A stretch of 64,000 nt of DNA from NCBI RefSeq assembly GCF_001540865.1, contig NC_033633.1:7475409-7539408 (forward strand), written 5' to 3'. This DNA is from Ananas comosus. Lineage: Eukaryota > Streptophyta > Magnoliopsida > Poales > Bromeliaceae. Below are positions 32,887 through 46,444 of this stretch, one piece after another. Within the stretch, counting starts at the first letter, position 1; each line of letters starts with the position of its first letter. A program made the position numbers and the translations under genes. Under the pieces are notes generated by a model. It saw only the letters and a list, made by a program, of their open reading frames with translations. It ran no database searches and was not told where the DNA came from.

Positions 32887-35554
32887 TGTTCACGCCGCGG
32901 GACCGCGGAGGCCTCCCCAGTAGCGTGCCCAGACCCGCTTTATGCTACACATATAAGGCGTCTAAATAAAGAGCGGCTAAGAAAAGCAAGAAATAAACAA
33001 ATAAAGAAGTGAAATAACCGGCAACTATGATATCATGGAGCACAAGTAGTTTCTAGCATCTACACCAAGTAAGCAGGTAGCGATAGACAAATAAAGGAAA
33101 TCATAAGTAGTCGAATATCTGTCTCTAGTAAAAATGGTGGCGTCTGTTATACATATACGCGGTACACTCTCAACCATCTCACAAAAGAATAACACGAGAG
33201 GTAGACACCTATCGAACTGACCTCCCTCGGTAAGCACGCTGTATGGCCCGAGGCGTAACCCTTTGCGCGCGATCCCTGGCCTCTCCTGCCGATTGGAAGG
33301 CTCTGAAAAACATCGAGGAAAAAAGGGTGAGAACTATATTATAGTGTCCCAGTGCGGCAATTTTTTTTTTTTTTTACTGACCTTCAGACTCTTGCGTCAA
33401 CTAGCGCCCCAAAAACAATGGTTTACGTAACGATAATAATGAAAGCAATAAGGAGCATATGTACATTAAACTGCTGCAAAGAAGCATAAATTGAAATGCG
33501 TAGTCTACTGTGTCTGTCAAAATAGCATGATGTCAACCAAAAATGATACCATTTTCTTATCATTACAATTAGTTCAATACACTAGTTAATGTTGTTAACC
33601 TTTGTCAATACAATAATGTGTAGTTCTAATATGGCAACCACGAGATACTACACGTTCATCACACTATGCTAAAGCGATGTTGAATGATAACCGACTACTA
33701 CAGTCTATTGTTAGTGATCAATTCCAATCCTCAACCCCGTGTCGATTTCCATTTCCCAATTAGGGACTTACCCAAAGTTAGTCTTTGTGCCGGCCTAAGT
33801 GCTGTGAGGTAGCACCGACATTCCTACTCTTGGAATGTGTCATGTCACACTCGACCCCGTAGGCTTCTCAATACCGCGCGACGAAAATAGCGCATAGGCT
33901 AACTCCGGCAGCCCGGACTTGTAGGGAGGGACCTTCACAAGCATGGTGCGAGATGAAGCACAAATGGCAAGCAAGCATTAGTCCAAGTCGCAAATATCCA
34001 ATCCTCAGCTCTCTAACATGTTATCATCACTAGCATCCGAAGATCTTAGTCTAAGTCACAATGTGAAGTTTCAACATTGTGCTACGCTAGTGCCCTTGAT
34101 GACACTTAGGCAATTTGATATTCCAACGATTGTTTCCAAATCCGCTTCAATGGCCCTATCCACTAGAGTTCACACAAGTCCTGAGCATCATTGCCGCATT
34201 GATGACATTAGCGCTTCAATTGCATCATGAAGATCAAGTTCATGCTATAATTGTAGCAATTGTGGCATACTTTTCATGTCCCAATTAAATTAGTTTAAAC
34301 GCGATGAATCGTAGGTCATTTACTCTCTAGAACATGAATCAAACCTATATAGAATGCTTAAATGCAACCAAAGAATCTCTTACGTACATAAGAGTCCAAA
34401 AAATCATCATTATAACTATGTTTTTAAGCATTCTAAAAAATCATAATAAATGACATTTAACATGAATGCCATGAATTATTAGTAAACAAAATGCACTTAT
34501 CACCAATATGGAGATTTCTCATATTATAGGCATAAGTCAAACACCACCGACGACAACGAAAACTTTTCGTTTGCTCCCAACGGAGGTTTCTACAGCTTTC
34601 TAGACCCTAGGAACATCAAAAGAGTGTGCATCATAACGAAACGAGAGAGCGAAAGCTCAAACATTAAGCATCTTAGCAAAAATGGGGGCAACAACTCACC
34701 TCAAGAGACAGAAAATTCTCTTCCTATGCCTCAAAAGAGAGCTAGAACCCTTCCATCTAACCTAGATGAAGGTTCTAATCCAACAATTGCTTCAAAAGCC
34801 TAAAACGAAAATGCCCAAAATAAACCCTAATCCCATTTTCTAGGCTGTTTGCAATCTGACTACAAAGCATCAAAAACCAAAATCTAGAGGAAAAGAATAA
34901 GCCACCAACCTCTTTAAAGCCTCCAACAAGGTTCAAAACCCTCAAGTCCAAGAATCTCTCTCCAACAAGCTCCAACGCCAAGCCCAATGGTGGAATAGCT
35001 TCCAAAACCAAAAAAGGCAGCAAAAGAGGGAGTTATCTCTAAAAACCCTAAGCAAAAATCAAGAAATGTGAGAGGGAGGGTGTGAAGGCTCCTTACCTCT
35101 TCTCCCTGCAGGTGCCAAGCTCAGGGGAGCCCTAGGGGCGATGGGTTGATACAAATAGAGATGCCCAACAAACGCCGAAAACCCCCATGCAGTTCAAACT
35201 GCTCAGAATCTGCACTTTGCCGTACCGGTACGGTGCCCGCGTACCGTGTACACCATCTGCGAAAACGGCCCAGCCGAGCCTCGGGTGTTGGCTGAGAAGC
35301 GCCAAAGTCGATGGCCTGCTTACGTCAGCCATCACGCGATACGCGTACACAAAGCCCTCTGAAGGCAACCCCGAGAGCTAACCAAAAAATCGATTTTTCG
35401 ATGTTTGGTTCGTTTGCTCGGCTTTTAAACCTCACTTCATCGGGATGCGAGCCATAGGTCGAACACTGTCAACGAGCACCAGAAAATCTGGAAATTGCAT
35501 CAGACACAGCTCGAACACTCGAACCTCGCATTGCAAAGGTCCGATGTGCTTACA
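32887..35554 (-). repeat. 3' LTR of the Tekay-like element
   Basis: 2,668 bp. On the plus strand it starts TGTTCACGCC (a changed TGTCACGCCCC) and ends TGTGCTTACA. Internal hallmarks include TAGGGAGGGACC near 33922 and TACCGGTACGGTG near 35222. Confidence 0.88.
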
Positions 35555-35569
35555 TTCACCCCTCCTAAA

Positions 35570-37050
35570 AAGAGTTTCGTCAGCGAAACTCAAATAGCCA
35601 AAGCTACCGAAGTATCCATCTGAAAAGATGGGTAACGCCTCCCGCATGCGCGCTCTCTAACTCCCATTGTGCTCGTGCTCGTCGTGGTTGCTCCAAAAGC
35701 ACTTCACGTAGGGAATTTTCTCGGTTTCCGGCAATCTGGTTCACCCTCGGCGAGCACAAAAATCCTCAAGGGTTGCCTCCTCAAAGCTTAAAATTCCTCC
35801 GTAGCTCCACCCATAGTGTAGCATCCGAACAACATTGAGCCGGTTCAAGTGGATGTATTTCGTAGGACGATACATGGAATACATTGTGTACACCGATAGG
35901 TTCGCGGTAGAGCAAGTCTATATGCCACCGGGGCCTATCCGCCTCCAAAACCTCAAATGGTCCAATATATCGGGGGCTCAACTTACCCCGGATTCCAAAT
36001 CTTCTAATTCCTGGTCGGCGAGACGTTTCAAGAAACATCGGTCTCCAATCTGAAACTCAAGATCGCGTCCGACGCGATCAGACATAATTGATTGCCTGAC
36101 TCTGTGCGTTCTGAAGTGTGTCAACAATCGCTCCCCGAGCAATGCGACTCTGCTTCTCGCTTTGCCTGGAGACATCAGGGTCTAAGGCCCAAAAACTCTC
36201 GCAATCACTCAATGAAGTGGCGATCGTACATTCCGTCCCATTAGACTGCTCGAACGGTCTGCCATCTGTATCTTGCTTTGGATAAACTGTTGTTATAAGG
36301 CAAACTCTTGCCATCGCGTAGATGCTGGCGACCATCTCCCTGGAAGTCAATCACGGCAGGCTCGAAGCATGTCCTCGAGAGTCTGATATAGTACGCTCCG
36401 ATGCCCGTCACTCTGAGGGTGAAAGCTGTACTGAAGGTCAAACGCGGTACCCAGACGGCGGTCCGTAAGCTCCCTCCCATGAAGTGAGATACAAACGGGA
36501 TCTCGATCTGATAGTATGGAAGTAGGTTTACCGCGTGTAATCGCACAATCGGGCATCAAATAAACTGTGCGAGTCTCCTCACCAGTCCAAGTTAGTTGGT
36601 GGATAGGTATGAATTGTGCCCGATTTGTCAATCTATCCACAATCAGCCCAAATAGCGTCATTGCCCGGCCTGTGGCGAGGCGAATCCCATCACAAAATCC
36701 ATTGGTGATCTTTTTCCCACTTCACACTGGCAATTGGTTAGGCTCTGCAATTTCCGCCGCAGTAACTCGGTGCTCAGCCTTCACCGTTGGCAAGTTAAAC
36801 ATCCTAGCAAACAACACTCTGCCAACATCCTTTTTCATCCGGGCCACCAATAAAAGAATCTTCAAATCCTTGTTACATTTTGGTGCCTCGCCGGATGTAA
36901 AGCATACGGTGCCGATGTGCTTCCTGAAGAATGTCGGGCTAATGCCAATCCGCCTGCGTACACAAAGTCGTTCGCTCGGAAACGACTCAATCATCACGTC
37001 TAAAGTGAAGTCGCCGGTGCAACATCAACCATCTTAGTTCGGAACCTTTT
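35570..37050 (-). pseudogene. Integrase and C-terminal region, frame-broken
   Basis: Read leftwards: the zinc-binding part near 36997-36722 (HIGTVCFTSGEAPKCNKDL and GRMKKDV-like text), the core near 36661-36240 (IVDRLTNRAQFIPIH, then SDRDP and FHPQSDG), and the C-terminal segment 36038-35781 (RRFGIRGKLSPRYIGPFEVL, HNVFHVSSYEIHP). Catalytic Asp-containing SDRDP is visible. Frames change every 100-300 bp. Confidence 0.85.
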
Positions 37051-39060
37051 GCAACTCCGGATGTCGGGAAGCTTGCTTTTCTCTCTAATCCTATCCAAAA
37101 GTGTAGGTTGCACCACCAAAGCCATCGTCTCAAGGTTGTATCAGGAGCCACCACCTCCAACTCCAACCGCCTTTCATCTGCCGATCAACGTGCGGTTGAG
37201 TAACCACAAGGCCATTGCTAAGTTCTCCGTCGACTTTCCGACGCTTAGCGCATCTGCCACCACTTATAAGCCTTGCCGGGTGGTAAATATGTCAAAGATC
37301 ATAATCTTTGAGTAGCTCAACCATTGCTCGCTGCTCAAGTTTAACCTCCTTCTGAGTGAATAGGTACTTTAAGCTTTTGTGATCCGATATAGTAACTTCA
37401 CACCGCTCGCCATAATTTTAAGTGGCGCCATAGCTTCGCAGGCCAAAGACTACGAGCGCCAACTCCAAATCTGTGTAAAGGATAGTTCTCTCGTAATCCG
37501 GCAGATTGAGTCCGAGAAGCATACGCGATAACTTCCCGTCTGCATTAAAGACACAGCCCATCCATTAAAGGAAGCATCACTATAAATCAGCATACCCTGC
37601 TCCAGGTGAGCGGCACGGTAAGGATCGGGCGCCGTTCGTCGAATCGCTGCTTCCAACTCTTGTTGAAAGCTCCTTTCAACGCATTCATTCACTAACTTAG
37701 TGCCTTATGGGTGAAGTTGTGAGGGGAGTAATAAACTTCGAAATCCGCTCGACAACGTCGATAGTAGCGGCCAAAACCAATGGAAGCTCCGTTATCTCGA
37801 AAGCGTCACGCTCGTCGGCCTCGGCCAATCTTGGATAGCTTCAATTTTTCTCGGGTCCACGCTATGCCTAGATCCAGAAATCACATGGCCAAAACGCCAC
37901 CTCTCGAAAGCCAAAATTCACACTTTTTAATTGGCATTGTAGGAGCTTCTTTTCCGAAGCACTTGCAAGTACAAGTCTCAATGTTCCTCGTGATCCGCGT
38001 CACTCGAGAATACACTAAGATGTCGTCGCATAAAACACCACAACGAACTGTGGCTAAATTAAGGTTGAAAACACGAGTTCATCAGATCCATAAAAAAGCT
38101 GCCGGCGGCATTAGTAAGCCGCAAACGGCATAACGGTAAATCATTAAATGTCCCATACCGTTTTAAAAGCCGATCTTCGACACATCCTCAGTCTGATCCT
38201 GCAACTTTGATATCCCGGACTGCAAGTCAATCTTGGATATACACAACGATCCCTGGAGGTGATCAAACAGATCGTCGATCCTCGGTAATGGATACTTGTT
38301 CTTAATGTGACTGTTATTAATTCACGATAATTCCACACACAACGAAGTGATCCATCCTCTTTTCACAAACAAAACCGGTTGCTCCCCACGGTGACACACT
38401 CGGTCGCACAAATCCCTATCCAGAAGTCCGTGCCAACTGTGCCTTTCAGCTCCTTCAACTCTGCTGGTGCCATCTTATAAGGGCGCTTGAGAGTGGCGGG
38501 TAGTCCGGGGACGAGTTCTACCACAAAAACTCAATCTCCCTTCAGGGAGGCATGCCTGGAGAGCTCCGCTGGAAAACACTATCTCCAACAACTCCCGCAC
38601 TACGGGATTCTCAATCCTAGGGGCGTCATCCTATCTCCCGCAAACAATAGTAGCCAATAGGCAAAACGCGAGCCTCTACTAATCAACTGACTGAGCTCGA
38701 GAAGAGCTAATCGTCATCGCAAATAGCGAACTCTGGAGTCGTCGGTTACAACAACCTATCGCCTGCCCGGCTCTCTAATGTCACCGTTCAGTTGTACAAT
38801 CGATAGTGGCGTAGTATGCTAGTCGACCAGTCCAGGCCAACACACATCAACTCTCCGAGTTTATAGCAAAGCTAGCAAGTCCACGGGCATGATTGCAATC
38901 TCCACACCGAACGGGGTCAACTGGGAGCAAAAACTCCGAAATGTCCAAAGAAATGATCGGGTACAACAACTGGCCCCGGGCAACAAAGATACAAGTGGGG
39001 ATGCCATGCAGCTCGGCCAATAACAGCCGATCAATGAAATGAATGCGATGCCACGGGGGA
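37051..39060 (-). pseudogene. Reverse transcriptase and RNase H, frame-broken
   Basis: RNase H text (MLIYSDASFNGWAVSLMQTG) lies at 37692-37450. RT text with the order NYRELITV, then [14 protein letters not shown], then RIRLRMCRRSAFKT lies near 38338-38144. The FxDD motif region near 38030-37990 is scrambled by indels. It matches the intact frame at 53603-55168 throughout. Confidence 0.82.
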
Positions 39061-40640
39061 GATTATCAAACAAAGCTCTAGCTCGAAGTACCAGAAAGTA
39101 AAATGATACTGCGACCACGATTCTCGGCGCTGCCTGCGCTCCTCAGTTGGCCGCGTACATCGCCCCGCCGGGCCTGTTGCCCCTCGTCAAGGCCGTAGGA
39201 CAGGGGGCCGACCGGGCTTGGTGATCGCGCAGAAGATGTCCCTGGCTGGGGCCGGGAGATGCTGCTTGTGCGGATGCCGAAGATGCGCTGGCGCTTAGGG
39301 CCCTCGGCAGTCCGACATGGAAAGTGGCCCTGCCTGGGCCACACAAGAAGCACTCAGACCCGGCTGCGGTGAACACTGCCCGGGTAATGAGGACGCCACA
39401 GATCACGCAGCGGGCCTGACGACGCTCGGTCTCCTCGCTGAGTTAGACTGACCACGTGCTCGCGACTGGCTCCTGTCCTCCTGGGATGTCTCGGCGGCCT
39501 CCGTGAGTGCGTCTTGGCTCGCCCACCCTCAGCAGCCGGGTCTCTGCCCTTCCCTTTCTCAAGGGCTCGCCGACGCCCCCTTGCAGATCCGCCGTCCTGC
39601 CTGCCACAATGCAAGGCTTCGATCCACAATCCGGTAGGTCTGGAGGTTAGGAAGACTGCAGCCAACCGGAAGATAAGAAGGCGCAAACCGCGCTCAAAGA
39701 TGCGGGCCTTTGTCCTCGTCATCCCGTACCCACGAAGGCACACAGTGGAGTAATCGAGAAAACTGCTATTCTCGTACTCACCAGACCGCTCATCCTGGCG
39801 CCAGGCTGCCGCATAGTCTGCTCCATTGCTTCCTTTGACACTATGTAGGAAAGTAGTGCGCACGAAGATAGCTCTTTGAATCGCGGGCCAGGAGATCGCT
39901 TGCCAGTTCGCGTGCTGGGGTTGTCCGATGTCCAACCACAACGTAGGTCCTCGCCGTCCAGAAAGTGAGTGGCGAGCCAAAACTCTGTCCGCCGCTCCTG
40001 CACGAATCGGTGTCCCTGAGAAGCTTCTCCATGTGCATCAACCACTTCTCGACGATCCAGTAGTCGACGTTTCTCGCCATGCGAAGGTTCGGGGTGCACC
40101 TCCTGAAACTCGCTGGAGGCGCCTCCATGAGTCGATCCCGCTTGCTCCGTCGCCATTCACGGGGAATGCTCGCTCCTGTCACCGGTCTGCTGAACAGGTA
40201 GTGCCGCCAGCCACTCCTCCGAGGTTGCGGTCGCCGGGCCCGGATGCCGCACGTGAAGACACTGGTGGCGGGACTGCGCGCCTCGTGTGACATCCACCAC
40301 AGGTGGCTGGCGTGTAAGGACCCTGCGGTCTCCTGCGATGCTGTGTCTGCTGAAGTAGGAGGTCCTCAAGATGCTTTAATCCTGCGGGCCTCCTGCGCTG
40401 CAGCACCTCGGCTGTCGCTGGGCTGCGTCTGCTGCGCCAATAGATCAGTGAGAACGCAAAGCTGGGCCCTCAAATCACGGACCTCACTAGATCGGAAGTT
40501 AGCGAGGTCTCGACCTGCCTCGGGGTTGCGAATCATCCGCCCCGCAGACTGGGCGAGGCGCGTAATCGGCATCGTCACTACAAAACATAAAAGCCGCCAA
40601 GTTAGTAACCACGCTAATCGCACCCCCGCTCAAACAGGAT
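39061..40640 (-). pseudogene. Gag and zinc knuckle, frame-broken
   Basis: The gag N-terminus is near 40623-40366 (NPEAGRDLANFRSSEVRDLR, followed by DLLAQQTQPSD). The core is near 40156-39350 (DYWIVEKWLMHMEKLLRDT, WPAIQRAIF, KARIFERGLRLLIFRL). A knuckle remnant (CFLCGPGRATFH) lies near 39345. At least four frame changes are needed to follow it. Confidence 0.82.
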
Positions 40641-40902
40641 AAAACCAAATCATGCGGAAAGTAAGGAAGTGTCCTTCACTACTAACTCCCGATGTTACGA
40701 TTGGTCGCCGCCAAATAAACCCTCATGCAGGAGTAGAAGCCATACACTCCGATCAAACTCTACACTTTTTAGAGTTATCATAATACCCAAGCGCGTGATT
40801 TCTCGCTCACAAATCAATGTAGATCCGTCTTCTCACGAGCCTAATTCCTAAAGTCCAACGGCCTAAGGTTCAGCTTAGGTCCCACTAAGACTCAACCCTA
40901 GT
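40641..40902 (-). other. Leader of the Tekay-like element
   Basis: Noncoding DNA between gag and the priming site, similar in wording to 17900-18074. Confidence 0.6.
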
Positions 40903-40914
40903 CTCTTGATACCA
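40903..40914 (-). other. Primer-binding site, slightly changed
   Basis: CTCTTGATACCA on the plus strand. The canonical complement is GCTCTGATACCA, so one base is inserted or changed. It lies 8 bases from the LTR terminus. Confidence 0.75.
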
Positions 40915-40922
40915 AATTATCG

Positions 40923-43553
40923 TGTCACGCCCCTGGGACGCGGAGGGCCCCCCAGACACGGCAGGTAGCGTGCCCAACCCGCCATATGCCTACCTATATA
41001 AGGCAGTCTACATAACACGGAAGAAAAGCAAGAAATAGAAACAAATAAAAGAAGTGAAATAACCGGAATAATTGAATATCAGAGCAGAACATATTCTAGC
41101 ATCTACACCAAAGTAAGCAGGTTAAGGATAGACAATAAAAAGGAAAATCATAAGTAGGTACAATATCTGTCTTAGTACAAAAAATGGTGGTCTCTATACA
41201 TATACGGGTACACTTCAACCTCTCACAGCAAAGATAACACAGAGCAGGTGACCACTATCGAACGATCCCGTCGGTTAGCACGGCTAGCCCGAGGCGGTAC
41301 CTATTCCGCGACTCCCTGGCTCTCCCTGCGCTGGAAGGCTCTGAAAACATCCGAGAAAAGAGCGGCGTGGAGAACTATAATTTATAGTTCCATGGGGCAA
41401 TTAACCTGAACCTTCAGCTCTTGCCTCCTAGCGCCCCAAAAAACAAGGGTAGTTAACGATAATAATGAAAAGCAATAGGAAGCATATACATAAACTGCCT
41501 GAAGAAAGATAATGAAATGCTAGTCTACTGTGTTCTCAAATAAGCATGATGTCAAACCAAAATGACATCTATTACTATCATACAAATTAAGTCGCAATCA
41601 CACTAGTTTAATGTTGTTAACTTTGTCGAATACAATAATGTTGTAGTTCTAATTTGGACCACGTATACTACACGGTCTGCACACTATCCTAAAAGCATGT
41701 AATGTAACCCGACTACTAAGTCTATCTAGGTAGTTGATCATTCTGCCTCATACCCCGTGTCGATTTCCATTTCCCCAATTAGGCGACTTACCCAAGGTTA
41801 GTCCAGCTTGTGACCGCTAAGTGCTGTGGTAGCCCGACATTCCCTACTCTTGGAATGTGTCTGTCCCACTCGACCCCGTTAGGCTTTCAATACCGCACGA
41901 TGCGAACATTAGGTCGAATATGGCTAACTCGGAGTTGCCGGCTTGTAGGGAGCGACCTCACAAGAGGAGGCGACATGAGCACCAAAATGCAAGCAAGCAT
42001 TAGTCCAAGTCGCAAATATCCAATCCTCATGTTCTCTAACATGGCTATCATAACTAGCATCCGAAGATCAGTCTAAGTCACAATGTGGAAGTTTTTCAAA
42101 TTTCTACGCCTAGTGCCCCTTGATGACACTTTACGGCAATTTGATATTCAACATGTTTTCCAAATCCCTCAACTGGCGCCTAATTTCCACTAGGTTCACA
42201 CAGTCCTAGAGTCGAATGCGCTGATGACATTAAGCTCTTCCAATTGCACATGGATAGTCAAGTTCGATGCCATATAATTGTTAGCAATTGTCATCTTCAA
42301 TGTCCCAATTAACTTATGTTTAAACGCATGAACTCGTATAGGTCATTTACTCTCATTAGAAACCATGAAATCAAACCCTGCATATTAGAATGCTAAATGC
42401 AACAAAGATCTCTATACCACATTAGAGGTCCAAAAATTTCATATATAACTTATGCATTTAAGCATCTCTAACAAATCAATTAATAATACATTGTAACATT
42501 GAAATGCGTTATGAATTATTAGTAAACAAGCACTTATCACAAAATATGAGATTTCTCATACTTATAGGCTAGGTCAAAAACCCACGCGACAACGAAGCCC
42601 TTTTCGTTGCCTCCAACGGAGATTTCTACAAGCTTCTAGCACCCTAGGACATCAAAGGAGGTGTCATCAAACGAAACGAGAGAGCCGAAAAGCTCAAACA
42701 TTAAGCATCTAGCAAAAATGGGCAAAACTCACCTCAAGAGGAGAAGAAAGCTCTTCCTACTGCTCAAAGAGAGCTAGAACCCTTCAATACTAACTCGAGA
42801 GGAAGGTTCTAATCCAACAATTGAGCTTCAAAAGCCTAAAACGAAAAATGCCCAAATAAACCCTAAAATCCATTTCTAGGGTTTATCTACTACAAAGCAT
42901 CAAAACCAAAATCTAAGAGGAAAGAATAAGCCACCAACCTCTTTAGAGCCTCCAACAAGGTCAAACCCTCAAGGTCAAGAATCTCTCCTCCAACAAGCTC
43001 CAAACCAAGCTCCAATGGTGCGAATAGGCCTCCAAAACCCAAAAAAGGAGCAAAAGAAAGGGATTTAATCTCTAAAAACCCAAGCAAAATCAAAGAAATG
43101 GAGAGGAGGGTGTGAAGCTCCTTACCTCTCTCCCTGCAGGGCCAAGCTCAGGGGAGCCTAGGGGCGTGGGTGATACAAATAGAGATGCCACAAACGGCGA
43201 AAAACCTGCCAGTTCAAAATGCGCTCAGATCTGCACTGCGTACGCGTACACGGGCCGCGTACCGGTACACCATCTGCGAAAACGCAGCCGAGCATCGGCG
43301 TTGGCCTGAGAAGCAGGCAAAGTCGAATGGCTGTACCGGTACAGCCATCACTCCCTCCCGTACACAGCCCTCTGAAGGCAACCGAGGCTAACCAAAAATC
43401 GATTTTTCGGTTTTCGTGCTCGGCTTTAAAACCGCACTTCTCGGGATGCGAGCCATAGGTCGGAACACTGTCAACGACCACCAGAAAATCTGGAATTGTA
43501 GACACAGCCCCTCGAACACCTAGACCTCGCAATTTGCAAAGGTCCAGTGTGCA
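40923..43553 (-). repeat. 5' LTR of the Tekay-like element
   Basis: 2,631 bp. On the plus strand it starts TGTCACGCCCCTGGGACG and ends GTCCAGTGTGCA, followed by GCTTT. It carries a perfect 22-bp palindrome centred on ACCGGT at 43327-43348. Confidence 0.9.
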
Positions 43554-43558
43554 GCTTT

Positions 43559-44648
43559 GAAGTTTTTTGTTGAGCTTTGGTAGAGGAAGGATCTTCAACC
43601 TTTGGGCATTCCAAACTTGGTTTGGAAGCATCTTGTGAGGTTAGTACACATGAATTCTCTTTGGATCATGTTTTGAGGATTTTTGATGTTGAAATCTAGA
43701 ATTGGGATTTAGCGGTTTATTTAGGGATTTTGAATTTGTAGCTTCTTGACCTAATTGATTGACTTAGAACTCCTTTAGTTGGTTTTGAAGGACTTTAACT
43801 TCCATTTCGGATTAATTAGAGAGGGTTTTTCTACATCTAAGGTGAGATTTTGCCCTTTTGCTTGGGTTGTTTAATGTTCTCTCCTTAGGGTGTTCGTAAC
43901 GTTCGTTCAACTCTTTTAGTCTAACCTTTAGGGTGCTAGGAGAGTAGCGGGCACTTCGTCGCGCAACGAAGGGCGGCTAAGAGTTTCGGTAGGTTTGGTT
44001 CTTTGGAATGGAGAAATTCTTCTCCTACATGGTTAAAAGTTGTCGTATCATCAAAATGCAGCTATTCATGCTAGATAGGATTTTATGAATTTTAGAATAC
44101 TTAAAATGCATGTGCTATGTTTCATGAAAAAAATCAACTCTATGTAGTAGAAGGCTATATGTATTACTCTATGCATATGAATAGTATTCTTTCTTGTAAT
44201 TGAAATATGTCTCATGTGAAGAAAATGACAAGAATTATGTATTCTTGGACACAAAACATTTTGTAGTAAAGTACCCTATGATCATCTTTTGTACATGATG
44301 GTAAACGATGTAAAGAAAAGAATGTAAAATGTATTTTGAGGTAAATGGGATGTAAGAAAGAAATGATGAAATGAAATGTAAGGAATCCTAAATATAAGAG
44401 ATGGATGCAATGTATATGATAAAAAATGAATCATAGTACAAGTGAATGTTTAGTTTCCTTTTTCTTTCACTAATGGCTATTGCTTACCCTCGTGTAAGCC
44501 GTTTGTGTATGTTTCCGCTAGTGCTTTTCTCTATTGATGAAAATGTACATGTGATGAGCCTTGGGCGGATAGGGGAAACTCTGTCCGTTCGGCGTCTGTT
44601 TGACGTGCTCGGGTCGGGCCAAATTGGCATCGGTCCCGGGGCGTGACA
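43559..44648 (+). repeat. Split LTR, right part
   Basis: Continuation of 32305-32886 after the insertion, ending GGTCCCGGGGCGTGACA. The last 180 bp match the LTR ends at 47050 and 56321 in reverse orientation. Confidence 0.82.
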
Positions 44649-45196
44649 TTTGCAGTGCCTCCTTTGGACCTGGTGGGTCGAGCTCTTCCCTTGGGTGGCC
44701 GTACCCACTAGAAACTATGGACAATAGTTCTCACCCCCGTGTTGTTTTTGGGGTACAGGTTCACACGTGAGCGGCGCGGCGGCGCGAGGAAAAGGCGTAG
44801 CTCAGTAGTTAGCGCCCTGCCACCGAGACCAGAGATAGCAGCACCCTGAGTCGGCTACTTAGGAATGTAAAAGAAAGGAAAAGAACAATGTTGTAATAAA
44901 CATGTTAAATCGGATTGTATTTGGAAGCTAAAAAGAGTTAAAGAGTGCAAAATGTGTATGTAAAATATAATGTGAGATGAATGCTTGTAATAGCATAGAT
45001 GTATTTATGTTTTCAATACCTTCCTTATGCAATCTTTGTTGTATGTTGTTCCTTGTTGGAACCTCGCGCATTGTATGAATTGTGACGCCTTTGACGTACA
45101 GGGAGACTCTGTCCGCGGTACAGGGGAAACCCTGTCCGTTCGGCGGTCTGTTCGCGTGCCTGAATACGACCAAAGAGGCGGGCTCGGAGCGTGACA
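44649..45196 (+). repeat. LTR 3' fragment (family of 18095)
   Basis: Starts inside the LTR at TTTGCAGTGCCTCC (compare 18610 inverted) and ends GCTCGGAGCGTGACA. Contains the GGCGCGGCGGCGCGAGG motif shared with 18505. Confidence 0.8.
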
Positions 45197-46444
45197 CAAG
45201 GCGTCTACTAAAACAAGGAATAAACAAGGATATATTCCTAACAAGGCTATCAGAGCAAGTAAATAAATCTACTAAGAAAGTCTACAACAACAAGAATCTC
45301 GAGTTATACAATTGTTCTGAATACAACTGAATCCATAAGACAGCTAGAAAATCTATAAATCCATACATAATACATCCTACAACTATAACAAAAAGAAAGA
45401 TGATAACGGGTCTATTTATGATAACTCCGCAAAGGTTCTAGTTAGCGGCTAACCCCTTACCACGATCCCTAACCTCTCCTGCTGCGGAAGGCTCTGAAAA
45501 TGAAAACAAACAACCAATGGAGGTAAGAACTATTAAATAATAGTTCTCAGTGGGTAAGCCGTTGAGAGTGGCGAAATACACCACTAGATCAACTGAGGCA
45601 TGCTATAATACAATAGGTAAACAAACATAAGGTTAACAAGTAAATTCAGCAGTTTCATTTCAAGTCATGCCTCTACTTGATGAAGTTAATTATCATGTAT
45701 GTGATGTTCTAATGCCATATGTCCAGTTATATGCTTATGCAGGATTACATGCATGTTCATCTTTACTATAATGCCGCAAAAGAGTAAATTATGCCTTTTA
45801 TTTTCATTAAAACCATGCATCTATACTAATCAACATAGGTGTGGGTTCACTACCACTAAAGATGCCAATGCCAATAATGACTATCATAAGGTCTATTGCT
45901 AGAAATGCATCAAAAGAGCCGCGAGATAGTAACCCACTAGTATATCCACCTACTATATATGCATCAACCACGGTGATGTACAATGTCTAGTTAAGTCACA
46001 TTACCCAATTAACGAGGGACTTACTCGTAGTAACGTCCCGGCTTGTGTCATGCCTAATGGTCCCGTGGTAGCATACACTCCCGAGGCGGTCCACTTCTGT
46101 GCCCAATCCCACACGGGCGATTTATCGTCGCAAGGCCAACTCCGGAGTGCCGGCTTGTAGGGAGCGACCCTCACAAGCATGTGTGAATGAGCACAAGGGC
46201 AAGCAAGCGTGATCATAGCATAGGGTCCACAAATCGAATACTCAATCATCATGTCTAAAACATGAAATTTCACTCATCGACTCGACGGTCGGGTACTTGA
46301 TCTTTCATGTCATGATTCGTTCACAATTACTTGGGTGGTATGCTCCTACCAACACATAATATGCCTCAAATATGCATTTGTTCACATTTCTATATCCTAT
46401 CTAGAAGGATACACTATTTTGGTCAAAACCCAATGAGGTTCCAA
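45197..46444 (-). repeat. LTR fragment, minus orientation
   Basis: Begins at AAGGCGTCTAC, about 70 bp into the LTR terminus seen at 62904, so its outer end is missing. It includes CGGCTTGTAGGGAGCGACCC near 46154 and other segments shared with 63915 and 27550. Confidence 0.75.

Larger units (their letters stand above)
32887..43553 (-). mobile_element. Complete Tekay-like Ty3-gypsy element, indel-damaged
   Basis: A 10.67-kb minus-strand element bounded by 2.6-2.7-kb LTRs and a perfect target duplication GCTTT (32882-32886 and 43554-43558). A priming site lies at 40903-40914. Gag, protease, RT, RNase H and integrase fragments are all present in order but in shifting frames. It is inserted in the opposite orientation inside a plus-strand LTR. 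The two LTRs differ largely by one-base insertions and deletions, which looks like uncorrected consensus error as much as ageing. Coding potential therefore cannot be judged from this sequence. Confidence 0.9.
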
